Source of the DNA: Bacteroidetes bacterium UBA7692
GTDB taxonomy: Bacteria; Bacteroidota; Bacteroidia; Chitinophagales; LD1
Assembly: GCA_002482725.1 (NCBI GenBank)
Contig: DLGO01000079.1
Location: 10,880 to 18,550, forward strand
DNA length: 7,671 nt
Reading direction: 5' to 3'
The notes beneath the pieces were generated by a model that worked only from the letters and a program-made list of their open reading frames with translations, did not search any database and was not told where the DNA came from. The position numbers and the translations under genes were made by a program. Each line of letters begins with the position of its first letter. Positions within the stretch are counted from its first letter, which is position 1. Shown piece by piece: positions 1-6,752 of the stretch.

Positions 1-366
1 ATAGCTTTCGCCCGCACCATTATAAAAACTAACATAGTGTCCGGTTGCCTGCTCCATCATGGTTACTTGAGTACCCGCAATAGAAAAGTACAGCTCTGCC
101 ATAAAAAGGGATACCACTACAGCACCAAGACAGAGGCAAACCTTTTGCAAACCTGGCGACCTTAAAAAAAATGCAGGTATAACAACTACGGCAAATAAAT
201 ACAGATATAGCATCAGGTGGCTCTCTACAGTAATAGAAGACAACCCCATAGTATTATATCTATAGATGGCGCGGCAGGCATACAGCAGCATGAATAAGCC
301 AAGCAAACCAAGCAGTAGATACTTTGCATAGCGCTTACCTGAAAGTTGCCTGTCCGGATTATTCAT
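1..366 (-). CDS. Multi-pass membrane protein, N-terminal 122 codons only (runs off left edge)
   Basis: An uninterrupted frame opens with ATG at 366-364 (MNNPDRQLSGKRY...) and is still open at base 1, so only the N-terminal 122 residues are visible. A basic N-terminus (R6, K11, R12, K15) is followed by three hydrophobic stretches at about residues 16-34, 51-68 and 75-96, then a more polar segment ending ...SFYNGAGESY at the edge. The membrane segments are clear, but the family is not. The layout of short N-terminal membrane helices followed by a soluble domain recalls membrane-anchored SGNH/GDSL-type hydrolases of Bacteroidota polysaccharide loci, and that is only a guess. It lies on the same strand as the RiPP/caspase operon, 30 bp after a doubtful small ORF and about 235 bp after the radical SAM gene. 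It could be the last operon member, for example in export or immunity, or an unrelated neighbour. Confidence 0.7.
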   Translation of the reverse strand, partial: MNNPDRQLSGKRYAKYLLLGLLGLFMLLYACRAIYRYNTMGLSSITVESHLMLYLYLFAVVVIPAFFLRSPGLQKVCLCLGAVVVSLFMAELYFSIAGTQVTMMEQATGHYVSFYNGAGESY

Positions 367-396
367 GAATATGGGATATGGAACACACGAGTCAAT

Positions 397-591
397 TTAC
401 CCGCGCCTGTTATACCATCGAATATATAAAAAAAAGGCAGGTGACTGTAAACATAACATGAGTATGCCTATTTCTTTTTTGCTCATACAAAGTTGAGCTT
501 GCTGGTAGAAAAATTTTGGGTGGGATTGCAGCTTCTCCATGGTAAAAGAGGCGAAAGTCAAATAGATTGAGGTAGGGTGCAGTTCATCCAT
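397..591 (-). CDS. Doubtful 64-aa small ORF between the maturase and the membrane protein
   Basis: The ORF starts with ATG 11 bp after the radical SAM stop codon and ends 30 bp before the next start, so its spacing suits an operon member. The product (MDELHPTSIYLTF... to ...YIRWYNRRG) has a moderately hydrophobic C-terminal third and two cysteines. No domain, signal peptide or full-length membrane helix can be recognised, and I know of no family for it. The run of eight T on the coding strand near its 3' end could equally belong to an untranslated spacer. It may be a small real protein or a chance ORF in a 236-bp gap; nothing in the sequence decides this. Confidence 0.25.
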   Translation of the reverse strand: MDELHPTSIYLTFASFTMEKLQSHPKFFYQQAQLCMSKKEIGILMLCLQSPAFFLYIRWYNRRG

Positions 592-602
592 TCTACCCGA
601 AC

Positions 603-1739
603 CTAAAAAATCTCAAGTTCCTTTTCCAGGTAAGTCAATACCAGGTCTACAGGCATCTGTATATGGTATTTGCAATATTGGGTTTGAGTGGATGCAAAAG
701 ATTTGTTTTCGTAAAACTTATTTGCAGGCGCCCCGCCGCCGCATACAGGAAAGTAAGAGCACTCTGATTTGCACTTTGCAATGCCATCGTTTACCTCCTT
801 GTTCATACGGTCAAGAAGCTTTGTATTACTTGGCCGGGCAAAGCCAGACTCACTTACATTTCCCAAGATAAAGTTATCATACTCAATACATGGCTGGCCA
901 AGCAATTCGGGTGAATAGGTAGAATAATTGCCCAGGTAATCTACAGAGATGATCCCGAGCGGATCTGTCTGGTGAGAGTCAATTTTAAGCTGTGTGATAT
1001 CGATGGTTTCAGGATTCCTGAGAATCGAATTCAGCGAACTCTGGAACTCTCGGATAGAGAGGTGCCTGTCACTTTTAAGGAACAGATCAAACATCTGCTC
1101 ATAAAAGGCTTTTACCCGGTTCTCTGATGTGCTTGCCAATACAGCAGCAGATATGTTTATCCCTTCCTGCTCCTCTATATTCAAACCAAGTGAGTAAAAT
1201 CCATTTTGGTAAAAGAACTCAAAAATTTCCAGAGCATACTCCAGCGATTCCTCTGTTATCACGGCTATTGCATGATAGGGGATTTCGAATTTTTTCAACA
1301 GTGCAATACCCTGCATGGTTTTGTCGAAAGTACCACGGCCATTCCTGCCTATTCTTTTCTTATCGTTCAGAAACTGCGGGCCATCTATGCTGATGCCAAT
1401 ATTAATAGAATACTCCCGGATAAGCTTGCACCAATCCTCGTTGATGAGCATTCCATTTGTTTGGATAGCATACCTTATGTGTACGGCACTATCCTTAAAA
1501 GCAGTATCAAATTCTTTAAAAATTTCGCGATAAAATGATGCTGCCAATACCAATGGCTCACCTGCGTGGAACACGACCGTAATCTCGCTTTCCACAATAT
1601 TGTCTTGTTTCAGCCTCTGTATAATCTGCCTAATGGTTTCCAAAGAAATCCTCGCCTTATTGCCCCTGTCGGGCAGGTAGCAATAGGAGCAGTTGATGTT
1701 GCAAAATGGAGTGGGCTGAATAACTAAAAGATCGAGCAT
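603..1739 (-). CDS. grrM: Cyclophane-forming radical SAM/SPASM peptide maturase, GrrM/OscB type
   Basis: This 378-aa enzyme is predicted to use a [4Fe-4S] cluster and S-adenosylmethionine to crosslink side chains in the neighbouring precursor. The radical SAM CxxxCxxC motif lies at C13, C17 and C20, behind the strand LLVIQPTPFCN. It is followed by the GrrM-like motifs FHAGEPLVL (about residues 53-61), NIGISIDGPQ and the NGRGTFDKTM region. The C-terminal SPASM part has cysteines at C323, C327, C333 and C356 around a CGGGAPANK motif, with a further Cys in GQPC upstream. These would ligate auxiliary clusters. Motif order and length match the GrrM/OscB family, which makes three-residue cyclophanes in Gly-rich-repeat precursors (triceptides). 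The start ATG at 1739 is 20 bp after the precursor stop and immediately precedes the conserved N-terminal strand, so no earlier start is needed. Adjacency to a W-x-N repeat peptide supports that peptide as the substrate. Family assignment is strong; the exact crosslink is inferred. Confidence 0.95.
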   Translation of the reverse strand: MLDLLVIQPTPFCNINCSYCYLPDRGNKARISLETIRQIIQRLKQDNIVESEITVVFHAGEPLVLAASFYREIFKEFDTAFKDSAVHIRYAIQTNGMLINEDWCKLIREYSINIGISIDGPQFLNDKKRIGRNGRGTFDKTMQGIALLKKFEIPYHAIAVITEESLEYALEIFEFFYQNGFYSLGLNIEEQEGINISAAVLASTSENRVKAFYEQMFDLFLKSDRHLSIREFQSSLNSILRNPETIDITQLKIDSHQTDPLGIISVDYLGNYSTYSPELLGQPCIEYDNFILGNVSESGFARPSNTKLLDRMNKEVNDGIAKCKSECSYFPVCGGGAPANKFYENKSFASTQTQYCKYHIQMPVDLVLTYLEKELEIF

Positions 1740-1759
1740 AGCGGTTGTATCAGGAATAC

Positions 1760-2068
1760 CTAATAATTGATCCAGTAATTACCCCAGTTATTCCAATTGC
1801 TCCAGTTAGCCCAATTTGCCCAGTTATTCCAATTACCCCAATTACCCCAGTTTCCCCACTGCCTTGACTTAATGCCTTTTGAGTAACTAATAACATCATC
1901 AGAAGCCTTGTCCTTATCGATATTATCCTTAAGGGCTTGGCGTACTTTATTGATGCGAGAAGTAGCATCAGGCGAATCAACACTCGCCATTGGCTTTTTA
2001 AATATCAATAGAGAAAACAGCAGTGTTAGTGCGAAGCGAATTTTATTAAAAATATTACTCTTTATCAT
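1760..2068 (-). CDS. W-x-N repeat RiPP precursor, GrrA-like triceptide substrate (102 aa)
   Basis: A 102-residue peptide in three parts. Residues 1-28 are an export-type N-terminus: basic K3, K9 and R11, hydrophobic core about 12-23, and a possible cleavage after PMA at 28. Residues 29-70 are a charged leader that includes RINKVRQAL (38-46), like the amphipathic leader helix of GrrA-type precursors. The core, 71-102, has nine contiguous W-x-N triplets (W71 to N97), then Y98, a tenth triplet W99-I100-N101 and a terminal Y102. The middle residues are G,G,G,N,A,A,S,N,G,I. W-x-N matches the aromatic-X-X pattern crosslinked by cyclophane-forming radical SAM enzymes. The ATG at 2068 is chosen because it gives the signal-like N-terminus and overlaps the upstream stop by 14 bp, suggesting translational coupling. 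The ATG at 2149 would add 27 residues inside the upstream gene and bury the signal sequence. The maturase gene follows after 20 bp. Peptide function is unknown. Confidence 0.9.
   Translation of the reverse strand: MIKSNIFNKIRFALTLLFSLLIFKKPMASVDSPDATSRINKVRQALKDNIDKDKASDDVISYSKGIKSRQWGNWGNWGNWNNWANWANWSNWNNWGNYWINY
1778..1858 (-). repeat. Nine tandem 9-bp units encoding W-x-N
   Basis: Nine 9-bp units of the form TGG-NNN-AAY run without a break and encode W71 to N97 of the precursor. The Trp codon is necessarily constant. Asn codons switch between AAT and AAC, Gly between GGA and GGT, and Ala between GCA and GCT, and the middle codon also varies in amino acid (G, N, A, S). A tenth unit (W99-I-N) is offset by one Tyr codon at 1775-1777. 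The mixture of synonymous codons suggests protein-level maintenance rather than very recent slippage. Confidence 0.95.
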
Positions 2069-3899
2069 AATAGTTAATCGTCCTAATGTTACCGATTTTA
2101 TTTGTATCAGATTCAGCGTTGTATATTTCACCGACAAAGCTAATATCAAATATATGAGAATCTAAAAGATATCCCATATATTTAAAATTAGATGTGTTAT
2201 TGCTTTGCTTAGTTTTAAAGGTAACAATTGTATTTTTCATACCCTTATTTAAATCTCCATTATAATCCAAATCCTTTGAGATTATTTTATGGGTACTTTG
2301 TTTATTTGAAAATAAATTTTCATACAATACAAATTTTTGATACATGTCTTTTTCATAATAAAACACTACCGCTGATTGGCTTTCAATTTTAAAAGAATTG
2401 ATAACCTTACTACTATCGGAAATCTCAATTGTATCTTTTCCTCCATTACGCCATAGCAGAAGTTTAAGATTTTCTTTATCTAATTTATAGGATATCGATT
2501 TCCCAATATCCTTCAAGGTTTGTTGCACACCTTGCAATGGGTTTAACTTTTTTATAACATTAGACATTGCCTCATTTGGAGAAGCAAACCTACCTACAGG
2601 GATTATACCGGTACTATCTGGCCATTCCCGTGATTCATAATTATTAGTATTATACTTTTTCACATAATAATCACCGTCAATAATATTCGCGCAAAGTATA
2701 ACACTATCACCCATTACCAAGGTATATAAAGATTCGAGCCTTGGCATGTAGTCATCTATTCTATTCAATTTCCTTAGATACACGTTACTTCCATCCTGAA
2801 CCATTAACAGGGAATCTGTTACGGTTATTGGAAAACCTCCTGTATTGGGAATAACTGCGAATAAATACGTGGAATCTTTCCAATATGAGCTGTTACTTAA
2901 TGTGGCCTTAACTCTAGAGTATTCAGTTATGCGTAGCGAATCTCCTTGAAAATAAACTATACTTACCTTATCTCCATTATTTTTATAACTAAATAAACCT
3001 ATATGGATGCTGCTGGAAATTATAGTATCTAATATATCTACCCCATTATGAGAATTATCCATAGCGCAAATTCTAATATAATTAGGTCCTCCACTTTTTT
3101 TAATATCCGTTCTATCTTTCGCCAATACAGAAGCAAAAAAATTGCCATTCCGCGTAAATACCGGAGGTGAGGCAACATCCGGGATAACATGTGAGTAGGT
3201 CCAGTTGATTTGATTATTCTTATTCTTGTGATAGCACTTTATACAGTTTGTAAAATAATCCCAGACTGAAATTACAGAATCACTTCCCACTTGTTTAATA
3301 TCTGTACCATAGAAAGTTGGATAAAGGATTGTATTATAGCCACAAGAATCATTAGTATAGCCTTCCCATAATAACTCATTATCTCTTTGCAAATTAAGCG
3401 CTTCCTTATATTCAAACTCATTGACAAATTTACTTACCATGACTTCGCTCAACTTGTGTTTATCATTCGAAAGATAGACTAATAGACACACGAGAACGGT
3501 ACTAAAAAGTAAAAAAGCAACTAGAAATTTGTTTCTATTTCTCAACTTGGCATTGATGCTCTTTCTGTTCTCATACTCGTTCAATTCCGCCTCTAAATAG
3601 CTCTCCCATTTTTGTCTCTCTTGCTCGGAAGATAAATTCTTGCTTTCGAACATTCCCTGCATCTCAGGAAGTCGAAATCTGATATATTTTAAAGCTTCTT
3701 CGGACAATGTTGATTTTTCTGCTCTAGCCTCTACCATTCTATTGTATAAAAGCTCCAGTTCTCTATCATGAAGTACCCGCTCCTGAAAAATCCTTTTAGC
3801 AAGAATGTCATGCTTCAGTTCATATGCACCATTGATTCGGGTAATCAGATCCTCTTGCTGGAGCCCTTTTACGATCAACTCAATTCTTTTATTGTCCAT
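2055..3899 (-). CDS. Membrane-anchored C-terminal half of a split nSTAND protein, with large beta-rich sensor domain
   Basis: This 614-aa product begins inside a domain. Residues 5-36, with RINGAYELKHDILAKRI at about 21-37, match the end of the winged helix that follows the NTPase in nSTAND proteins (usual form YELxHDxLA). A charged helical linker (about 40-122) with a basic stretch KLRNRNK leads to one clear membrane helix at about 125-143, as in many nSTAND-linker-TM-repeat proteins. The remaining roughly 460 residues are rich in short beta-type segments with many Asp, Ser, Tyr and Asn residues. This fits a divergent beta-propeller or other beta-rich sensor, but I cannot identify blades with confidence. 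If the helix inserts with the positive-inside rule, the NTPase side is cytoplasmic and the large domain extracytoplasmic. The start lies 5 bp after the NTPase stop, in a different frame. Its 3' end overlaps the precursor start by 14 bp. It probably acts in trans with the 346-aa NTPase as the sensing and anchoring half. Confidence 0.9.
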   Translation of the reverse strand: MDNKRIELIVKGLQQEDLITRINGAYELKHDILAKRIFQERVLHDRELELLYNRMVEARAEKSTLSEEALKYIRFRLPEMQGMFESKNLSSEQERQKWESYLEAELNEYENRKSINAKLRNRNKFLVAFLLFSTVLVCLLVYLSNDKHKLSEVMVSKFVNEFEYKEALNLQRDNELLWEGYTNDSCGYNTILYPTFYGTDIKQVGSDSVISVWDYFTNCIKCYHKNKNNQINWTYSHVIPDVASPPVFTRNGNFFASVLAKDRTDIKKSGGPNYIRICAMDNSHNGVDILDTIISSSIHIGLFSYKNNGDKVSIVYFQGDSLRITEYSRVKATLSNSSYWKDSTYLFAVIPNTGGFPITVTDSLLMVQDGSNVYLRKLNRIDDYMPRLESLYTLVMGDSVILCANIIDGDYYVKKYNTNNYESREWPDSTGIIPVGRFASPNEAMSNVIKKLNPLQGVQQTLKDIGKSISYKLDKENLKLLLWRNGGKDTIEISDSSKVINSFKIESQSAVVFYYEKDMYQKFVLYENLFSNKQSTHKIISKDLDYNGDLNKGMKNTIVTFKTKQSNNTSNFKYMGYLLDSHIFDISFVGEIYNAESDTNKIGNIRTINYYDKE

Positions 3900-3904
3900 G
3901 GGTT

Positions 3905-4945
3905 TTAACGACGGTTTAGCACTTGTTGAATCTCAGTTAACTGAAGTTGTTTTTTGGTACCATCATTAGTTACCAATTCATTCAATACCGACCAAATTTC
4001 CGACACCGATATTTTATTAATGCTATTGCTTTCGGCAACTCTTTCAATTCTTTCATCCAGGTATAACTTCATAGCGTCTTTAAGCAAAAACTCTTTGATT
4101 GTATCAATGGAGATAACTCCTGAGGTGTTCTGAGGAAGGTATTTTAGGAACTGATACATGAATATCTGATAATAAGGAAGATCAAACTTTAAGGAAACAG
4201 CATCACGTGTCTTTTCTACTAACTCGGTCAGCGCTGCGTCATGTATCACCAAACCATTTATCTCCAGAATCCTGGTAGTAATTGCTTTCAGTTGTTCCAT
4301 TTCCAACCTATCTAACCGTACCTTGTTCAAGAACAACGAGGGAATTGTTTTTTCGAAATAATCCAGATATCCCAAGTACTCCTCACGCAGTGAAATTATA
4401 ATCCGGACATTCAAATCCTGCTTCAAAACTTTTTCTAAAAAGATGTTGAATTCCTCCTTTTCACTTACTTCCTTCTGTATACTTCTATCTTTACTTGTAT
4501 CTTCTTTATCTGCAATTAAAACCTCCTCGAACTGATCGAAAATCAAGTATATAGGCGTACCGGCATAATCCCTGCACACATTGGATAAAAGGGTATAAGT
4601 TTCACCAGCCAGCTCCTCATTCCTAACAGATTCATTTAACCGGGGAACAACATCCAATGCATTTGTCCGAAGTTCGTTATAGGCAGACTGAAGCAATCGC
4701 ATACTTCCCTTCCTTATCATGATATCCAGCCAATCATTTTTACCATACTTATTTGCAAGACCGCATCTGATAAGGGATGTTTTACCCGAACCAGATGGGC
4801 CATAAAGTATGGTAATTTTGGATGTCCTGACTTTTTTATACAAGTCCTCCAACTCAGGAATTTCATTCCCAAACCCCCTAAGAAAAAAATAGTAATCAGA
4901 TTTTTCGTAGGAGTTAAGTTGCTTTATACCTTTAATATTATCCAT
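3905..4945 (-). CDS. nSTAND1-type P-loop NTPase (346 aa), core ATPase half
   Basis: A predicted nucleotide-dependent switch of the STAND class. The N-terminus (YYFFLRGFGNEIPELEDLY, about residues 18-36) is the usual lead-in to the domain. Walker A is GPSGSGKTS at 49-57, with K55 and T56. Walker B is YLIFDQFEEVL at 133-143, with D137, E140 and E141. SLREEYLGYL at about 185-194 carries the sensor-type Arg187. FDLPYYQIFMYQ at about 254-265 corresponds to the LP-containing helix of nSTAND1 proteins. The protein stops at the first helix of what should be a winged helix (LTEIQQVL), and the rest of that fold is at the start of the downstream gene, so this looks like one ancestral protein split in two. 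Its ATG overlaps the caspase stop by 8 bp, implying coupled translation and probably a fixed ratio. Its likely role is to hold the caspase partner off until the sensor signals; this is inferred from STAND biology. Confidence 0.95.
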   Translation of the reverse strand: MDNIKGIKQLNSYEKSDYYFFLRGFGNEIPELEDLYKKVRTSKITILYGPSGSGKTSLIRCGLANKYGKNDWLDIMIRKGSMRLLQSAYNELRTNALDVVPRLNESVRNEELAGETYTLLSNVCRDYAGTPIYLIFDQFEEVLIADKEDTSKDRSIQKEVSEKEEFNIFLEKVLKQDLNVRIIISLREEYLGYLDYFEKTIPSLFLNKVRLDRLEMEQLKAITTRILEINGLVIHDAALTELVEKTRDAVSLKFDLPYYQIFMYQFLKYLPQNTSGVISIDTIKEFLLKDAMKLYLDERIERVAESNSINKISVSEIWSVLNELVTNDGTKKQLQLTEIQQVLNRR

Positions 4946-6749
4946 GGGCAGGGATGTTGGTTTCTATAGGATTATCAAGTCCATGAAGGTGTTTAAAAAA
5001 GAGATGCAAGGATTCTGCATAATCATTCATTTCCTCGGCAAAGAGTTCCGAAAACAGGTATGGATGCGTATCTTTTACATTATCTACAAGTTTATATGCA
5101 TAATCGTGCCTACCAGCAATAGCTGTCTGCAAAAAATAGATCATCGGTTCCGCTTTGTTTGAACTGATATAGTATTTCTGAGCATCTACCAAAAAAGGCC
5201 ATAATGTAATTAAACCTCCACTTTGCTCATTGCTTTGTGCCGTTTCGCCCTCAGGTCTGTAAACAACAATAACCGGGTTCCTCATAAAATCTTTCCAATA
5301 CTCTGTATTCGCGGTCTTCTTCACGTTATAGCCCATTAAACTCTTTACTTCATGTATATACTTTACAGGTTGGTAATATTTCCATTCAACACCAATCCAT
5401 TGTATCGCAGCCAAATTATAATTGCACAAAAAGGCCATACTTTTTGTAAACTCAATCAGCGTATTCCATTGCTGCACCATAATTGTTGCCTGGCTAAAGC
5501 CCGAAACAAGCTCAATTGCATTAATAAGATCCGTGCATTTTTTTGTATCCCTTAGTTCCCTAAAAAACGAGAATTCCCCTTCCCTTAAAATAGATAAGGC
5601 AAGGTCACAACAACTTTCGATACCGTCCATATTGATCACACTATTGTATGCAATACCGGCACCATCTACATTTTCCTTTGTGGCAGGCTTTTCTGAACTT
5701 CTCTTTATTTTTTCGGATACTGTGATATATATAAAATACTTAAGTGCTGTTTCGAAATATTCTATACATTGATCCACCCGAGCGACATTATCCTCCTTAT
5801 CAAATTTATCGGTTAGCAGTTCCTTTAACGCCTTTGCTAGTACAATAGGATACAACGGTAACACGGTGTTATCTTTAATCTGGTCTGCGCTCCTCTTATT
5901 GACAGTGGGCTTAAAAGGTACATTGAGTATACCTAATCGATGCATTTCATTATTTATATCCTTTAATCCATCTGCATAAGCATTTACGAATTCATCCGGA
6001 TAATTATTTACTATCCAATTTTTACCCCCAAAATCAGAAAGATCCTTACAAAAAGGCAATTCCGGATTTGCTACAGCCATTCCGTTAGCGACATCGCGAA
6101 AACTTATCTTAGCCTTACGCTGATTATTAGCTCCTACAAGTTCGTGCAGATTTAGCCCTTTTTCGATAATCTGGCAAAACAAGTCAGTAAAAACCGAGTA
6201 CGTTTGAAACTGAGGATATGCGGCTCCCATATCTTCTGTAGCAGCACATTGCAGAAATACATTAATCCCTGCTAAATTTAAATGGCCCAACATGGCCGCG
6301 CTGTAACAGGAATCTACAAGCAGCACTAAATTCCGGCTGTGCCTTCTAAGAATCGCCATGATATCATTTGGCAAAATACCTGAATTGGCTAAGGTAACAT
6401 CGGGATTAAAATCGGGATTAGCTGTAACATGCGTATCCTTGAAAGCCAGATAAAAAGTATCCTCATGATACCTATCTACCGTACCATGACCGGCAAAATA
6501 AAAAATGATCCTGTCGGGTATAAACCTGTTAGCCATTTTCTCCTCAATCTCCCGCTCAAATTCCTGATAATTCCGAGGATCGTCAATCTTGATGATCTGT
6601 TTGGCAGGCTGCATTCCAAAATGACTATAAAGCAGGTTAGTCATCCTATCAATATTTTTGACAGCCGCAGGTAAAGGAGGAAACTGACTTTCCTGATTAT
6701 AACTGCTGACCCCTACCAAAATAGCAATGGTTTTCTCAAAATCCTGCAT
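4938..6749 (-). CDS. Caspase-fold cysteine peptidase (C14-like) with long C-terminal helical region
   Basis: This 603-aa protein has an N-terminal caspase/metacaspase-type domain (about residues 5-205). KTIAILVGVSSY starts the first strand. FYFAGHG at 83-89 supplies catalytic His88, LVDSCYSAAM at 145-153 vicinity supplies catalytic Cys148, and FLQCAATED followed by YSVFTDLF fits the later core strand and helix. The dyad is intact, so it is predicted to be an active protease. Asp146, two residues before the Cys, is the position that in metacaspases helps build a basic-residue S1 pocket. The remaining roughly 400 residues look mostly helical, contain several aromatic-rich patches and match no family I recognise; they may bind substrate or the NTPase. 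The gene starts 3 bp after the EACC1-like gene and overlaps the NTPase gene by 8 bp. Caspases fused or adjacent to nSTAND modules are typical effectors of bacterial conflict or programmed-death systems. Confidence 0.95.
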   Translation of the reverse strand: MQDFEKTIAILVGVSSYNQESQFPPLPAAVKNIDRMTNLLYSHFGMQPAKQIIKIDDPRNYQEFEREIEEKMANRFIPDRIIFYFAGHGTVDRYHEDTFYLAFKDTHVTANPDFNPDVTLANSGILPNDIMAILRRHSRNLVLLVDSCYSAAMLGHLNLAGINVFLQCAATEDMGAAYPQFQTYSVFTDLFCQIIEKGLNLHELVGANNQRKAKISFRDVANGMAVANPELPFCKDLSDFGGKNWIVNNYPDEFVNAYADGLKDINNEMHRLGILNVPFKPTVNKRSADQIKDNTVLPLYPIVLAKALKELLTDKFDKEDNVARVDQCIEYFETALKYFIYITVSEKIKRSSEKPATKENVDGAGIAYNSVINMDGIESCCDLALSILREGEFSFFRELRDTKKCTDLINAIELVSGFSQATIMVQQWNTLIEFTKSMAFLCNYNLAAIQWIGVEWKYYQPVKYIHEVKSLMGYNVKKTANTEYWKDFMRNPVIVVYRPEGETAQSNEQSGGLITLWPFLVDAQKYYISSNKAEPMIYFLQTAIAGRHDYAYKLVDNVKDTHPYLFSELFAEEMNDYAESLHLFFKHLHGLDNPIETNIPAHG

Positions 6750-6752
6750 AAG

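Noticed and set aside
427..480. Possible intrinsic terminator (AGGCA...TGCCT followed by eight T on the minus strand)
   Set aside because: The stem is only five base pairs with a loop of about 25 nt, too weak to call; the T-run alone is not evidence.
1127..1538. Plus-strand ORFs opposite the radical SAM gene
   Set aside because: They lie entirely antisense to a well-supported enzyme, and their products have no recognisable features.
1778..1858. Repeat array considered as a CRISPR-like or minisatellite element
   Set aside because: The 9-bp period is in frame, has no spacers and encodes a motif matched by the adjacent maturase, so it is a coding repeat.
1750..1983. Minus-strand frame with Gly-Ile-Thr/Gly-Val-Ile repeats that looks collagen-like
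   Set aside because: It is the alternative-frame reading of the 9-bp W-x-N array. Any frame through a period-9 repeat gives a tripeptide repeat. The W-x-N frame has the signal-like N-terminus, leader and maturase context.
2069..2149. Upstream ATG at 2149 as the precursor start (129 aa)
   Set aside because: The extra 27 residues lie wholly inside the sensor gene and would place the export signal internally. The ATG at 2068 overlaps the sensor stop in a typical coupled arrangement.
3897..3920. Programmed -1 frameshift site joining the two nSTAND halves
   Set aside because: No X-XXY-YYZ heptamer precedes the stop in frame and no stable downstream hairpin is evident by eye. Independent, coupled initiation at the 3899 ATG is simpler.
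4944..6674. Several plus-strand ORFs of 67-116 codons opposite the caspase gene
   Set aside because: They are antisense shadows of a gene with clear catalytic motifs, with no independent coding evidence.
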